Positions 9,070 to 17,018 of a stretch of DNA of 64,000 nucleotides are shown piece by piece. A program made the position numbers and the translations under genes. Where the stretch lies: assembly GCF_000482485.1 (NCBI RefSeq), contig NZ_KI519438.1, positions 85,114-149,113 of the forward strand, given 5' to 3'. Position 1 is the stretch's first letter. Each line of letters begins with the position of its first letter. The DNA comes from Paucisalibacillus globulus DSM 18846 (lineage in GTDB: Bacteria; Bacillota; Bacilli; Bacillales; Amphibacillaceae). The notes beneath the pieces were generated by a model that was given only the letters and a program-made list of their open reading frames with translations, did not search any database and was not told the origin of the DNA.

Positions 9070-9135
9070 TTAGGTAGTGTCTTTCTCCACCCATAAAACT
9101 GCCTTTCGTCCTTGAATTATATACAGCATTTTCAT
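9070..9135 (-). CDS. possible 21-aa peptide downstream of yrzI
   Basis: A short frame reading MKMLYIIQGRKAVLWVEKDTT follows GAAAGGTGG on the minus strand, about 32 bases after the yrzI stop. The ribosome site is good but close to the first ATG; the second ATG, six bases later, is better spaced. I do not recognise it. It could be a chance frame. Confidence 0.25.
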   Translation of the reverse strand: MKMLYIIQGRKAVLWVEKDTT

Positions 9136-9167
9136 TCCACCTTTCTTATTTTTTTAATAACACATGA

Positions 9168-9305
9168 TTATCGAAAAGTATAATAATCGATTTTTCTTTT
9201 GTTCTCTTCATAGATTTTTTGAACACTTTCATTATGAAGTGCTTCCTCTAGAGAAGTTTCACGTTTCCTAATCGTTATCGTGAAAAATAAAATATTTAGC
9301 GTCAT
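9168..9305 (-). CDS. yrzI: YrzI family small protein
   Basis: A 45-aa protein beginning MTLNILFFTITIRKRETS, the conserved opening of the YrzI family of tiny Bacillaceae proteins: a short hydrophobic segment, then a charged tail with the EEAL and KIYEENKRK helices. A near-ideal ribosome site (AAGGAGGTGATTTGG) precedes the ATG at 9305. The function of the family is unknown. Two terminator-like hairpins lie directly upstream on the same strand (9346-9418), which suggests that its expression depends on read-through or processing. Confidence 0.72.
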   Translation of the reverse strand: MTLNILFFTITIRKRETSLEEALHNESVQKIYEENKRKIDYYTFR

Positions 9306-9345
9306 TCCAAATCACCTCCTTATAATTACCCAACAAATAGAAAAA

Positions 9346-9418
9346 ACCGCAGAGAGACACTCCACTGCGGTAAAAAAAGGCACAAAAATACCGCAGGGGC
9401 ACGCTTCTCCCTGCGGTA
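9346..9418 (-). promoter_or_regulatory. two tandem terminator-like hairpins upstream of yrzI
   Basis: On the minus strand, TACCGCAGGG / CCCTGCGGTA (9389-9418) is followed by TTTTTG, and ACCGCAG / CTGCGGT (9346-9371) is followed by TTTTT. The two share the stem word ACCGCAG. No good promoter fits in the 40 bases between the second hairpin and yrzI, so they look like attenuators or tandem terminators. Confidence 0.5.
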
Positions 9419-9438
9419 TGGGTATGCTTAATTTCATT

Positions 9439-9520
9439 AGAAAAACTCGTACTCACTAATCCTTTTGTGAATTAATACGTTTTTCTTAGACTTCGGGAAA
9501 GTTTATAAACTTCCCTACCT
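9439..9520. repeat. tandem-hairpin interspersed repeat, copy A (divergent)
   Basis: Shares AGAAAAACTC, the TCCTTTT loop, GTTTTTCTTA and GGGAAAGTTTATAAACTTCCC with copies at 38124-38215 and 60790-60878. The outer stem is reduced to about 8 bp; the second hairpin is intact. Confidence 0.6.
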
Positions 9521-9532
9521 TGATAAAAAGTC

Positions 9533-9622
9533 TTAAGCGATCCATTCCAATATGGTCGAATGCGTAATTATTAATTTTTCTGAAGTTGTTGCTTGTGACA
9601 TCATTTTTTTGTTAACCATCAT
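9533..9622 (-). CDS. 29-aa small ORF of unknown function with strong expression signals
   Basis: Frame MMVNKKMMSQATTSEKLIIT followed by HSTILEWIA and stop. AAGGAGG lies 9 bases before the first ATG, and a TTTACA-N17-TATAAT promoter lies 40-70 bases upstream on the same strand. I do not recognise the peptide. It could be a leader peptide for the downstream hairpins and yrzI, or an independent small protein. Confidence 0.4.
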   Translation of the reverse strand: MMVNKKMMSQATTSEKLIITHSTILEWIA

Positions 9623-9662
9623 TTCATTCGACCTCCTTAAGAATTTTTTAACTCACGTGGTA

Positions 9663-9691
9663 ATTATATCCACTTTCATACTGTTTGTAAA
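9663..9691 (-). promoter_or_regulatory. sigma-A promoter for the 29-aa ORF
   Basis: On the minus strand, -35 TTTACA (9691-9686), a 17-base spacer and -10 TATAAT (9668-9663). This is one of the best vegetative promoters in the window. The only reading frame it drives nearby is the small ORF at 9622, then the yrzI leader. Confidence 0.65.
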
Positions 9692-9784
9692 CAACTTTTG
9701 CCTAATTTTCTAAATATTTTTAGAGAACACTATATAAGGTACCCAAAATATAGGGGACTTATCCTGGCAGACAAAACTCTTTTT

Positions 9785-10885
9785 TTATTCCCAAACCGTG
9801 CTTTTTAAATTTGCATTATTTTCATGTCGTTCAATTGCTAAGTCAATTAAGCGACTAATTAATTCCGTATAAGGGAGACCACTGATTTCCCATAGTTTTG
9901 GATACATACTTATTTTCGTAAAGCCTGGTAATGTATTCACTTCATTTACATAAAGCTCATCGTTCTCCGTTAAGAAAAAGTCGACACGAGCTAAACCTTC
10001 ACACTCTAATGTCTTAAACGCCTCAATTGCAGCTTTTTGAACCTTCTTCATTTGTTCGTCCGTTAATTCAGCTGGAATTGCTAAGTCAGCACCTTTTTCA
10101 TCGATATACTTAGATTCATACGAATAGAATTCCGTATTCGGTAAAATTTCACCTGCGATAGATGCCACCGGTTCATCATTACCTAGTACAGCACATTCTA
10201 CTTCACGTCCAACAATATTTTCTTCAATGACTACTTTATGATCATATTGAAATGCTGATTCAATTGCAGCCTTGAATTCTTCTTCTGTCTTTACCTTACT
10301 TACTCCTACAGAAGATCCTTGGTTCGCTGGTTTAATAAACATCGGTGTTCCGAGCATCTCACTTATTTCTGCAAAGTTTAATTTATCCTTATTTGGGCGT
10401 TTAACCGTGATCCCTTTAGCAACATTAATACCCGCAGCATTCATCAGTCTTTTAGCAACATCCTTATCCATACATACTGATGAACCTAAAACACTTGGAC
10501 CGACAAACGGTAAGTTTGCCATTCTTAGCATTCCTTGTAAACTTCCATCTTCTCCAAGTGTTCCATGAACAATTGGAAATACCACATCAAGTTGCTCAAG
10601 AGACACAGCACTTTCAGCATGAATGAGTTGATTCTCAGAAGTTCCAGGTACAATAGCCACATTATCATTAGATTTATTTAAAGCAATCAATTTAGGGTTC
10701 TCAGCATCTAATAAATAAGAGGATTGGTCATTTAAATGCCATTTTCCCTCTTTATCAATTCCAATTAAAACAACGTCATATTTTTCTTTGTCAATTGCAT
10801 CTACAATATTTTTAGCAGATTGTAGCGAAACTTCGTGTTCTGCAGACTTTCCACCAAAAATGATTCCTACTTTTGTCTTTTTCAC
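9785..10885 (-). CDS. ddl: D-alanine--D-alanine ligase
   Basis: Cytosolic ATP-grasp ligase that makes D-Ala-D-Ala for peptidoglycan. 366 aa, the usual length. The N-terminal domain opens VGIIFGGKSAEHEVSLQSA (catalytic Glu in EHEVS) and later has HGTLGEDGSLQG. The ATP-grasp domain shows KPANQGSSVGVSK and EEN, and the C-terminal VNEVNTLPGFTKISMYPKLW gives the metal ligands. YSYESKY holds the lid Tyr, a sign of D-Ala rather than D-Lac specificity. GTG start with AAAGGACG 6 bases upstream. murF, its frequent partner, is not next to it. Confidence 0.95.
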   Translation of the reverse strand: MKKTKVGIIFGGKSAEHEVSLQSAKNIVDAIDKEKYDVVLIGIDKEGKWHLNDQSSYLLDAENPKLIALNKSNDNVAIVPGTSENQLIHAESAVSLEQLDVVFPIVHGTLGEDGSLQGMLRMANLPFVGPSVLGSSVCMDKDVAKRLMNAAGINVAKGITVKRPNKDKLNFAEISEMLGTPMFIKPANQGSSVGVSKVKTEEEFKAAIESAFQYDHKVVIEENIVGREVECAVLGNDEPVASIAGEILPNTEFYSYESKYIDEKGADLAIPAELTDEQMKKVQKAAIEAFKTLECEGLARVDFFLTENDELYVNEVNTLPGFTKISMYPKLWEISGLPYTELISRLIDLAIERHENNANLKSTVWE

Positions 10886-11000
10886 GTTAGACGTCCTTTC
10901 TATTACTAACTAAATGAATAAAGTTTTCCATAAAACTAAAATAGCATAGTTTGGCTTGTTTTTAATAGTATCTACTTTAAAAATACCCAAAAAGTATTTA

Positions 11001-11019
11001 TATACCGCCATAGGGTATA
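11001..11019. promoter_or_regulatory. TATACC-N7-GGTATA dyad, CsoR-like
   Basis: Perfect 6-bp arms, TATACC and GGTATA, around GCCATAG, 62 bases before the Met-rich membrane gene. The core resembles CsoR copper-repressor sites, which carry TACCC/GGGTA-type arms, but the left arm lacks the third C. Assignment is tentative. Confidence 0.35.
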
Positions 11020-11080
11020 TCATATTCTTCTCCACTTATGAATATAGTAACCAGGGACAAACAATCAAAGGAGTGGGCAA

Positions 11081-11635
11081 ATGTCATACATTTTATTCTT
11101 TATTCTAAGCCTATGTACATTACAAATTATTGGTGTCATTCTTGTCAATTTAATTTATCGAGAGTATTTACCATCCATGCACGGGATGATTATATCCATG
11201 TCACTAGGTATGATGACTGGACTTCTATTTGGTACAGTATTAGGTTTACTATTAATGGGTGACTTGTTCACGTCAACAGTTATATCTATACTTATTGGCC
11301 TCTCTATAGGATTCTTTGCAGGCCTACCTTTTAATCTTTCAGCCGTCATTGAAGGAGGTGTTTCTGGGATCATGGGAGGCATGATGGGTGCTATGCTTGG
11401 TGAAATGATTCCCATGTCAAATCCAGACGCGATGATAAAATTAATGACATTCTTCACTGTTATGATTCTACTACTTCTATCCTATTTAACTGAAACTTCC
11501 ATTAAAAATAAAGAGCTAAAAATACCTATTATCGTAAGTAATTATCCCTTTTTATATGTTTTTGTTATAGCAATATTATTCTTCCTTTTAAGAGATGTTT
11601 CTGTCATTACAATTGAGGACCAGCAATATCATTAA
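11081..11635 (+). CDS. Met-rich integral membrane protein, unknown function
   Basis: A 184-aa protein, almost entirely hydrophobic, with about five membrane segments and small-residue Gly/Met faces. Examples are SLGMMTGLLFGTVLGLLLMG and, at about residues 104-121, the Met-rich GIMGGMMGAMLGEMIPMS. Fourteen or more Met residues and a CsoR-like dyad upstream hint at a metal (copper) role, but I do not recognise a named family. AAAGGAGTGGGCAA precedes the ATG. No other gene in its transcript. Confidence 0.7.
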   Translation: MSYILFFILSLCTLQIIGVILVNLIYREYLPSMHGMIISMSLGMMTGLLFGTVLGLLLMGDLFTSTVISILIGLSIGFFAGLPFNLSAVIEGGVSGIMGGMMGAMLGEMIPMSNPDAMIKLMTFFTVMILLLLSYLTETSIKNKELKIPIIVSNYPFLYVFVIAILFFLLRDVSVITIEDQQYH

Positions 11636-12189
11636 AGTCTTTGATACGTAAGCTAAGAAAATACTAGTAAGGTTAGTATGATCATTATACCAGGATGCTT
11701 GCTGATTGTTCGCACCAGGCTAACTGATGCATTTATGTACATGGTTTGGAGGTGTTTTTTCACCTTCGTTTTTTATAGTCCATCCTTTTTTCCTGTATCC
11801 TCAATTCATTAGCTAACTTTCTAAAACCTAGTAACGTTATTATAATACACCATAACCATTTTCCCCACTTAACATAATTAGGTATCCTACTAAAATTTAT
11901 GAGGGTAGAATAAGACAGTAATAGTAAAAACGGAGCCAGTAACTTCTGGCTCCCAGTGTCATAGATAGGGCTAAAATCTATTAACCCACCATGAGTAGAG
12001 TACTATATAACTATTCCCCTAAACATGCATCAGTGTTGGCTTTTGGCTTGATAAAACAGCACAAATTCTCTCAATTCTAAGGATATGTTACTCATTTTTA
12101 CTAGAAATAGACTAGTAAACAACCATGATAGTTACTAAAACATAAATTGTAGTGTAATAACAAATTTGAGTAAAAAGGAGAGAAATAGC
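11636..12189. other. gene-poor interval with two hairpins
   Basis: I find no convincing gene. A hairpin AGGTG/CACCT followed by TTCGTTTTTT at about 11750-11776 could terminate the upstream membrane gene. A perfect 8-bp stem GGAGCCAG/CTGGCTCC at 11934-11955 is followed by GTTTTT on the minus strand, yet no minus-strand gene precedes it. The rest is AT-rich with no motif I can name. Confidence 0.5.
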
Positions 12190-12705
12190 ATGAGTTGTTG
12201 TTCAAATGGAAAGAACTCGGATTGTGTTTGTCATGTGGTTCGAAAAATCGTCGAAGCTCAGAATGAAGTAGCTGCGGCACAGGATGACTGCTGTACGACT
12301 GGTTGTGAGCAATCCATCAAACAATTGCTTTCCCCATCAACCGGAGGGAATGGTAACGGTCCAACTACAATCCCATTCCTGTTATACTGCAAGAGCGCTT
12401 GTGACATATTCATTGCCAGAGGTATAAGAGACAATAGTCCTTCAGGCTTCGAGTGTGTCGAAACACCAATATTCAAAGCTAAAAAATTAAAGCATGGATG
12501 CTGTGTAGAAGTAGAATTACTAGACTTCGAATACCAACCTTCAGAATCATTCACACCACCAAACCATCCACCTAATAATAATTGTGGCATCATTCCAGTC
12601 GGTGCAAACCAATTAGTTGAAACCGGAATCTGTATCACATTAGATTTAGATTCCTTTAGTGGTATCCAATGTCTAAATCCTACTACCCCACTACCACAGG
12701 CTTGA
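12190..12705 (+). CDS. CotZ/CotY-family spore coat protein
   Basis: A Cys-rich 171-aa protein of the outer spore coat (insoluble fraction) CotY/CotZ family, which in Bacillus cross-links into the crust by disulfides. Cysteines cluster at the N-terminus (MSCCSNGKNSDCVCHVVRKI and DDCCTTGC). The family segments IPFLLYCKSACDIFIARG and KHGCCVEVELL follow, and the C-terminal ETGICITLDLDSFSGIQC is typical. Start at 12190: AAAGGAG lies 9 bases upstream and falls within an in-frame extension from 12166, which is therefore rejected. Single gene with a terminator. Confidence 0.88.
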   Translation: MSCCSNGKNSDCVCHVVRKIVEAQNEVAAAQDDCCTTGCEQSIKQLLSPSTGGNGNGPTTIPFLLYCKSACDIFIARGIRDNSPSGFECVETPIFKAKKLKHGCCVEVELLDFEYQPSESFTPPNHPPNNNCGIIPVGANQLVETGICITLDLDSFSGIQCLNPTTPLPQA

Positions 12706-12725
12706 TAAGGACTCATTGAAAAAAT

Positions 12726-12766
12726 GGAACCTCCGTTCACACTAATGTGATTGTGAGGTTCCTTTA
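12726..12766 (+). terminator. terminator of the coat gene
   Basis: GGAACCTC / GAGGTTCC stem (12726-12733 with 12755-12762) followed by TTTATTATT. Confidence 0.7.
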
Positions 12767-12831
12767 TTATTCTCCTTAATCACATTGGTATGAAAGGATA
12801 TTTTCTATAGATTGTTGGTAGTACATAATTT

Positions 12832-13248
12832 GTATAGACTGTGCGGTAACAATTTTCCTTGATTCTTACTTAGTGAAAGTTTGTGCGATGACATCGCTCC
12901 GGCAGAATACTCCGCTTTCCGCGGGCACGGCCTCAGCCTCCTCGCGGGAAAAACGCCGCTGCGGGGTCTTCGGACACGTGCTATTCCCGCAGGAGTCTCC
13001 GTATTCTGCCTGCGCTAGTATTGGTTCTCTAATTAAAGTTAGTTTAATGACGTGATAAGTGAAGTTAATGAATTCAATCTAAACTAGCTCCGGAAATACA
13101 CGGAGACTCCTATGGGAGGACAGGCATAGGTGAGACCCCGCAGTGCGAAGCGCGAGGAGGCTCAACAGCCGCCCATGGAAAGCGCAGTGTATTTCCGGAG
13201 CGGGTTTGATGCACTACCAAAAATAATTAGTTACCGCACAGTTTCCAT
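12832..13248. repeat. GC-rich interspersed element, copy 1, with terminal inverted repeats
   Basis: Bounded by AGACTGTGCGGTAAC on the left and its inverse GTTACCGCACAGTTT on the right. Two GC-rich inner arms are roughly inverse to each other: CTCCGGCAGAATACTCCGCT... and ...AGCGCAGTGTATTTCCGGAG. They share words such as GGAGTCTCCGTAT/ATACACGGAGACTCC and the GAGGAGGCT/AGCCTCCTC pair. The middle (about 13021-13080) is AT-rich. It is much more GC-rich than its surroundings, holds no gene, and is largely repeated at 29604-30113. It resembles the long palindromic MITE-like repeats common in Bacillaceae. Confidence 0.8.
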
Positions 13249-13355
13249 CTACTATGAAGGAACAACTACCATCGTAAAAAAGATAAAATAGTTGCATACA
13301 AAGAATTGGATGCCACAAGCCCATTCGGATATAGTAAATATGGGAGGAATGAAAG

Positions 13356-13691
13356 ATGAGGCAATTTACGGATATACATTCAATAGGGGCAATTGATGAT
13401 TTCATTGAATCCAATTCACTAGCGTTTATATACATTTCAAGACCAAGCTGTAGTGTCTGCCATGCCCTTATGCCCCAAGTTCAAGAATTAATGGTTTCAT
13501 ACCCAGAAATAAAAATGGCACATATTAATACAGATGAAGTCGAAGCAGTTGCAGGGCGGCTTTCTATTTTCACTGTTCCTGTATTGCTTTTATTTGTCGA
13601 TGGAAAAGAATATTTAAGAGAAGCTCGAATCGTTCATATGGATTTGTTTAAGGATAAAATTGATAAGATATACAGAAATGTGGTTGGATAA
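13356..13691 (+). CDS. thioredoxin-like protein
   Basis: A 111-aa thioredoxin-fold protein. The active-site motif is CSVC (Cys32, Cys35), in ISRPSCSVCHALMPQV, in place of the classic WCGPC. FTVPVLLLF supplies the cis-Pro. It probably acts as a cytosolic thiol-disulfide oxidoreductase of a specialised kind (YtpP/YdbP-like), since Trp and Gly-Pro of canonical thioredoxin are missing. GGAGG lies 8 bases before the ATG. Monocistronic; converges on the ytr-like operon with a shared terminator. Confidence 0.85.
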   Translation: MRQFTDIHSIGAIDDFIESNSLAFIYISRPSCSVCHALMPQVQELMVSYPEIKMAHINTDEVEAVAGRLSIFTVPVLLLFVDGKEYLREARIVHMDLFKDKIDKIYRNVVG

Positions 13692-13712
13692 CACTATCCA
13701 ACCACATTTTTT
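13679..13712. terminator. bidirectional terminator, thioredoxin / ytrF-like
   Basis: 12-bp stem TGTGGTTGGATA / TATCCAACCACA followed by TTTTTT; it spans the thioredoxin stop and ends two bases into the convergent permease gene. Confidence 0.85.
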
Positions 13713-15042
13713 AAATTTCTCTACGCATTGCTTTTAACACATCAATCTGTGTTGCTCGTTTTGCTGGTCGCATTCCTGATAGGATGGTAATCACCAAGCA
13801 AATCGTAACAGCTATTAGAACAAGACTCCATGGTATAGCTGAGAATTGCAGTCCCTCTGGCATTTCTTCATCAAATGCCGTTTCTAAGATCAACGGTAAT
13901 CCTATATTCACAACCACACTAGTAGCATACGCAACAATGGTTCCAATAATGGCACCAATAACACCAATATAACTACTCTCCAATAGGAAGATTTGTTTAA
14001 TCGTTTTTGGATTGGCACCGATAGCTTTCATAATACCAATATCTGGTGCCCTTTCCGTTACTGCCATAGTCATTGTATTATAAATTCCAATTGATGCGAT
14101 GATTAAAGCAATTGTACCAACTAATATTAATCCTGCTTTTGCAATTGTAAATAAAGTATTTATTTGCTTCATTTCGCTAACAATAGAATAGGTTGCATAA
14201 TTTTCTTCATCTAAAGTATCAACAATACCTTGTACGGATTCAAGACTTTCTGCATAGACATTAACTTGATCAAAAGTCTCCAGATGCCCCGTGACCTTAT
14301 TCTCTGGATCAACAACAATTTCTCCACCTGCAGTACCTGTAAATGCTTCAATCTGATGGAAAACTTCTTGTGAGATATAGACATCTTGATTTAGCATCCA
14401 TTCTCTACCAGGCTCTTCTAATACTCCTACAATTTTCAATGGAATCTCTTTTGTAACTTTTCCCTCTTCATCCTGCTGTACTGTCATAGTGATAGTTTGG
14501 TCCTTTACTTCCCCTTTGAATTGAAACTCTTCCTTCACCTCGCCAGTTTCAGCATCATAGATATCCTCATCAGTTTCCATGTATAATGTATTAGAAAAAT
14601 GATAACCAACAACTACTTCATTTGGATTTTCAGGCAATCTTCCTTCAGCAAGCTTTAAGCCTGAAGCTATTTCAGATGGAAAGTGAGTAGAAACCGCCAT
14701 TGTCTCAGCTTTATAGCCATCTATAGTGTAGGTAGGTAATTGTCCTAATTGAATTTTTCTAGTAACTGCTTTTACATGGTCAACCTTCTCCAACTTTTCT
14801 ATATCTGCAACTGTCATAGCCTCGAATCCATTTTCTACTTCTTTTCCATGAACTTGTATTTCTGTTACAACTTGATCCTCTAGTGTTTCTTTTACAACAC
14901 TTTGTTGTAAGCCATATCCAATTGATGCAAGAACAATTAGAAAGGCACATCCCATGGCTGTAGCTAAAATGGTCATGAAAGTCCGAGCTTTATTTTTCTT
15001 GATATTTTGACGAATAAAGCGATATTTATCTTTTAATTTCAT
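13711..15042 (-). CDS. MacB/FtsX-type ABC transporter permease (YtrF-like)
   Basis: A 443-aa permease with the MacB/FtsX layout: one N-terminal TM (about 20-42), a large extracellular domain (about 45-290), and three C-terminal TMs. The DIGIMKAIGANPKTIKQIFLLES motif sits between TM2 and TM3 and the family ending is GMRPAKRATQIDVLKAMR. Such permeases work as mechanotransmission pumps for envelope-active compounds. It is the last gene of a GntR-ABC operon and overlaps the ATPase gene upstream by 4 bases. The order and sizes match B. subtilis ytrABCDEF. Confidence 0.82.
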   Translation of the reverse strand: MKLKDKYRFIRQNIKKNKARTFMTILATAMGCAFLIVLASIGYGLQQSVVKETLEDQVVTEIQVHGKEVENGFEAMTVADIEKLEKVDHVKAVTRKIQLGQLPTYTIDGYKAETMAVSTHFPSEIASGLKLAEGRLPENPNEVVVGYHFSNTLYMETDEDIYDAETGEVKEEFQFKGEVKDQTITMTVQQDEEGKVTKEIPLKIVGVLEEPGREWMLNQDVYISQEVFHQIEAFTGTAGGEIVVDPENKVTGHLETFDQVNVYAESLESVQGIVDTLDEENYATYSIVSEMKQINTLFTIAKAGLILVGTIALIIASIGIYNTMTMAVTERAPDIGIMKAIGANPKTIKQIFLLESSYIGVIGAIIGTIVAYATSVVVNIGLPLILETAFDEEMPEGLQFSAIPWSLVLIAVTICLVITILSGMRPAKRATQIDVLKAMRREI

Positions 15043-15749
15043 ATAGCAGCGCCCCCTTTCATCACGCGGCCATCTTTTATGGAAATAGTTCGATGGCCAG
15101 TTTGTGCAACTTCTTCATCGTGAGTAATGATAAGGAAGGTGATGCCTAATTCTCGATTTAACTTTTGTATAATCTCTAAAATCTCTGCTTCTGTTTCACT
15201 ATCTAAACTACCAGTTGGTTCATCTGCTAGGATAAGTGTTGGTTCTAACACTAATGCCCTTGCGATACTCACCCGCTGTTGTTGTCCTCCAGATAATTCA
15301 CTTGGATAATGGTCTTTAAAATCACCTAGGCCAACTTTTTCCATTAGCCTTATAACCTTCTCTTGACGTTTCTTTTCATCTTCACCTTTCAAAATTAAGG
15401 GTAGTTCAATATTTTGATAGGCTGTCATACTTGGAATCAATTGAAAGCTTTGAAATATAAACCCTATATGTTTAAGACGAAAGTCAGCAAACTTTGCCTC
15501 CGAAAGTTCAGAAACCTGTACCCCATCAATCCAAATATCACCCTCTGTTGGACGAATGAAACCACTAATTAAATTTAATAACGTGGATTTTCCAGAACCA
15601 CTTTTTCCTACAACAGAGACGATTTCACCTTTTCCGACTTCCATTGTAATATCTTTTAAAACTGGTAAAATTACTTTTTGATCTTTTTTACCTAATTTAA
15701 AATGATGACTTAATTCTCTAATTTGAATCAAGTTTTCTCCTCCAATCAT
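15039..15749 (-). CDS. ABC transporter ATP-binding protein (YtrE/LolD type)
   Basis: An ATPase of about 230 aa, partner of the MacB-like permease. Walker A is GKSGSGKST, the signature LSGGQQQRVSIARAL, Walker B LILADEPTGSLD, and the H-loop ITHDEE. Two starts are plausible. ATG 15749 overlaps the upstream stop in an ATGA junction, while TTG 15731 has an excellent GGAGGAG site 6 bases before it, so the true protein may lack the first six residues. All catalytic motifs are intact. In the ytr layout this gene and the next form the second half of the transporter. Confidence 0.88.
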   Translation of the reverse strand: MIGGENLIQIRELSHHFKLGKKDQKVILPVLKDITMEVGKGEIVSVVGKSGSGKSTLLNLISGFIRPTEGDIWIDGVQVSELSEAKFADFRLKHIGFIFQSFQLIPSMTAYQNIELPLILKGEDEKKRQEKVIRLMEKVGLGDFKDHYPSELSGGQQQRVSIARALVLEPTLILADEPTGSLDSETEAEILEIIQKLNRELGITFLIITHDEEVAQTGHRTISIKDGRVMKGGAAI

Positions 15750-17014
15750 TCGTTTTTAGTAATGGTATAGAATTGTAGTGAAACGTCACCACTCTTATCT
15801 TCATCATTTTCAAGAACAATTTCACCCTGATATAAAACTTCGCCGTTCGTTATATCTCCAACAAATATTTTTGTGGATTTTTGCATGTCGTTATCTAAAA
15901 CATAAAGCTTATCGTCTATCAAGTTAATACCATAATCTTCCGCTTCCATACCCAGTTCCTTTAAATCAAATGTTTGTTGTGTATCTATTTCTAAATTATC
16001 AAGATTAAAGCTTAATACAACTAGGTTATTTCCATCTTCATAGGTTATATAAGCATGTGTGTCCGATACAGATCCATCAAGGTGAATTTCATTTGATAGT
16101 AGTTTATCGTAATGATTTTCTGGTATTAGTAGTTCTTGTTGCTGATTGGTTTTTAAGTCATAAACATAGAATTTTCTTTCCATTAACTCTGTACTTATTT
16201 CCCCCTCATAATCATCGCTATGATTAACTTCTTTATATTGACCTATATCTTTTTGCAACAACAGATTATCTGTCGAGTCAATTGCACTAAGATCATTTAG
16301 AAAGGTTAAGTTTGACCACTTATCCTTATCGCTTTGTTCAAGTGGGTCAAATAGGGTTTGATCACCAACAATTTTTTCTGAAGAGATATCCATTGTATAT
16401 ACTTTTATATCATTAACATATTGGTCATTTAGATAATAATTCACATTGACAATTACCTTCAATTCTTTTTTATCCATATGAACTTCCAATACGTCTACAT
16501 ATTGAATCTCATCCATCCCGGGTAAAATTGTTTGGAATGAAGTAGATGTATTCGACTCTTTGTTTAAAACATCTACTTCTAAATGATATGTTGGTAGAAA
16601 ATTCGGAGTCCAATCCGATACTTCAGCACCTACATATGCAAGATAGTCATCATTTTCAAAGTATGAGGAAGATTGATATATTTTCCCCCTCATAAAGTTT
16701 CGATACTTATCCTTGAGTTCCGTTGCTTCATTAGGCGGGAAGCGGGGGTCTCGTTTTTCAAAATAGGATAACTCTTCGTAGTAGGTCGTATTATCGAGTG
16801 ATACCATTAAAGCACTAGAATATTGATCCCCCTCGTAATAATCGCCACTTATGGTCATATTCTTCAATATGGTTTCATCACCACGGATAGTTTTTATTTC
16901 TAACTCCGGAAATTGACTAGCTATCACTAATGCTGTATGTACAAAATACGTTACAAGTATGGTGATAATAACAATTAACAAGATTATAAGCTTCCAAAAT
17001 CGCTTTAATACCAT
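15746..17014 (-). CDS. membrane-anchored extracytoplasmic protein of unknown function in the ytr-like operon
   Basis: A 422-aa protein with one N-terminal membrane helix (about 7-33) and a large Asp/Asn/Tyr-rich outer domain. Short strand-like stretches recur (for example HLEVDVLNKESN, DKLYVLDNDMQKS, AYITYEDGNNLVVLSFNLDN), which suggests a beta-propeller-like fold. I do not recognise a family. It replaces one of the two permeases found at this place in B. subtilis ytrCD. It overlaps the downstream ATPase start in ATGA and lies 4 bases after the upstream permease, so it is co-translated and probably an accessory or sensor subunit. Confidence 0.7.
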   Translation of the reverse strand: MVLKRFWKLIILLIVIITILVTYFVHTALVIASQFPELEIKTIRGDETILKNMTISGDYYEGDQYSSALMVSLDNTTYYEELSYFEKRDPRFPPNEATELKDKYRNFMRGKIYQSSSYFENDDYLAYVGAEVSDWTPNFLPTYHLEVDVLNKESNTSTSFQTILPGMDEIQYVDVLEVHMDKKELKVIVNVNYYLNDQYVNDIKVYTMDISSEKIVGDQTLFDPLEQSDKDKWSNLTFLNDLSAIDSTDNLLLQKDIGQYKEVNHSDDYEGEISTELMERKFYVYDLKTNQQQELLIPENHYDKLLSNEIHLDGSVSDTHAYITYEDGNNLVVLSFNLDNLEIDTQQTFDLKELGMEAEDYGINLIDDKLYVLDNDMQKSTKIFVGDITNGEVLYQGEIVLENDEDKSGDVSLQFYTITKNE

Positions 17015-17018
17015 CTCA

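Noticed and set aside
9268-9456. 62-aa minus-strand frame overlapping yrzI
   Set aside because: It reads through the two hairpins and overlaps yrzI in another frame; yrzI has the family sequence and the ribosome site.
12258-12740. 160-aa minus-strand frame opposite the CotZ-like gene
   Set aside because: It is the antisense of a clear Cys-rich coat protein and has no ribosome site or family pattern.
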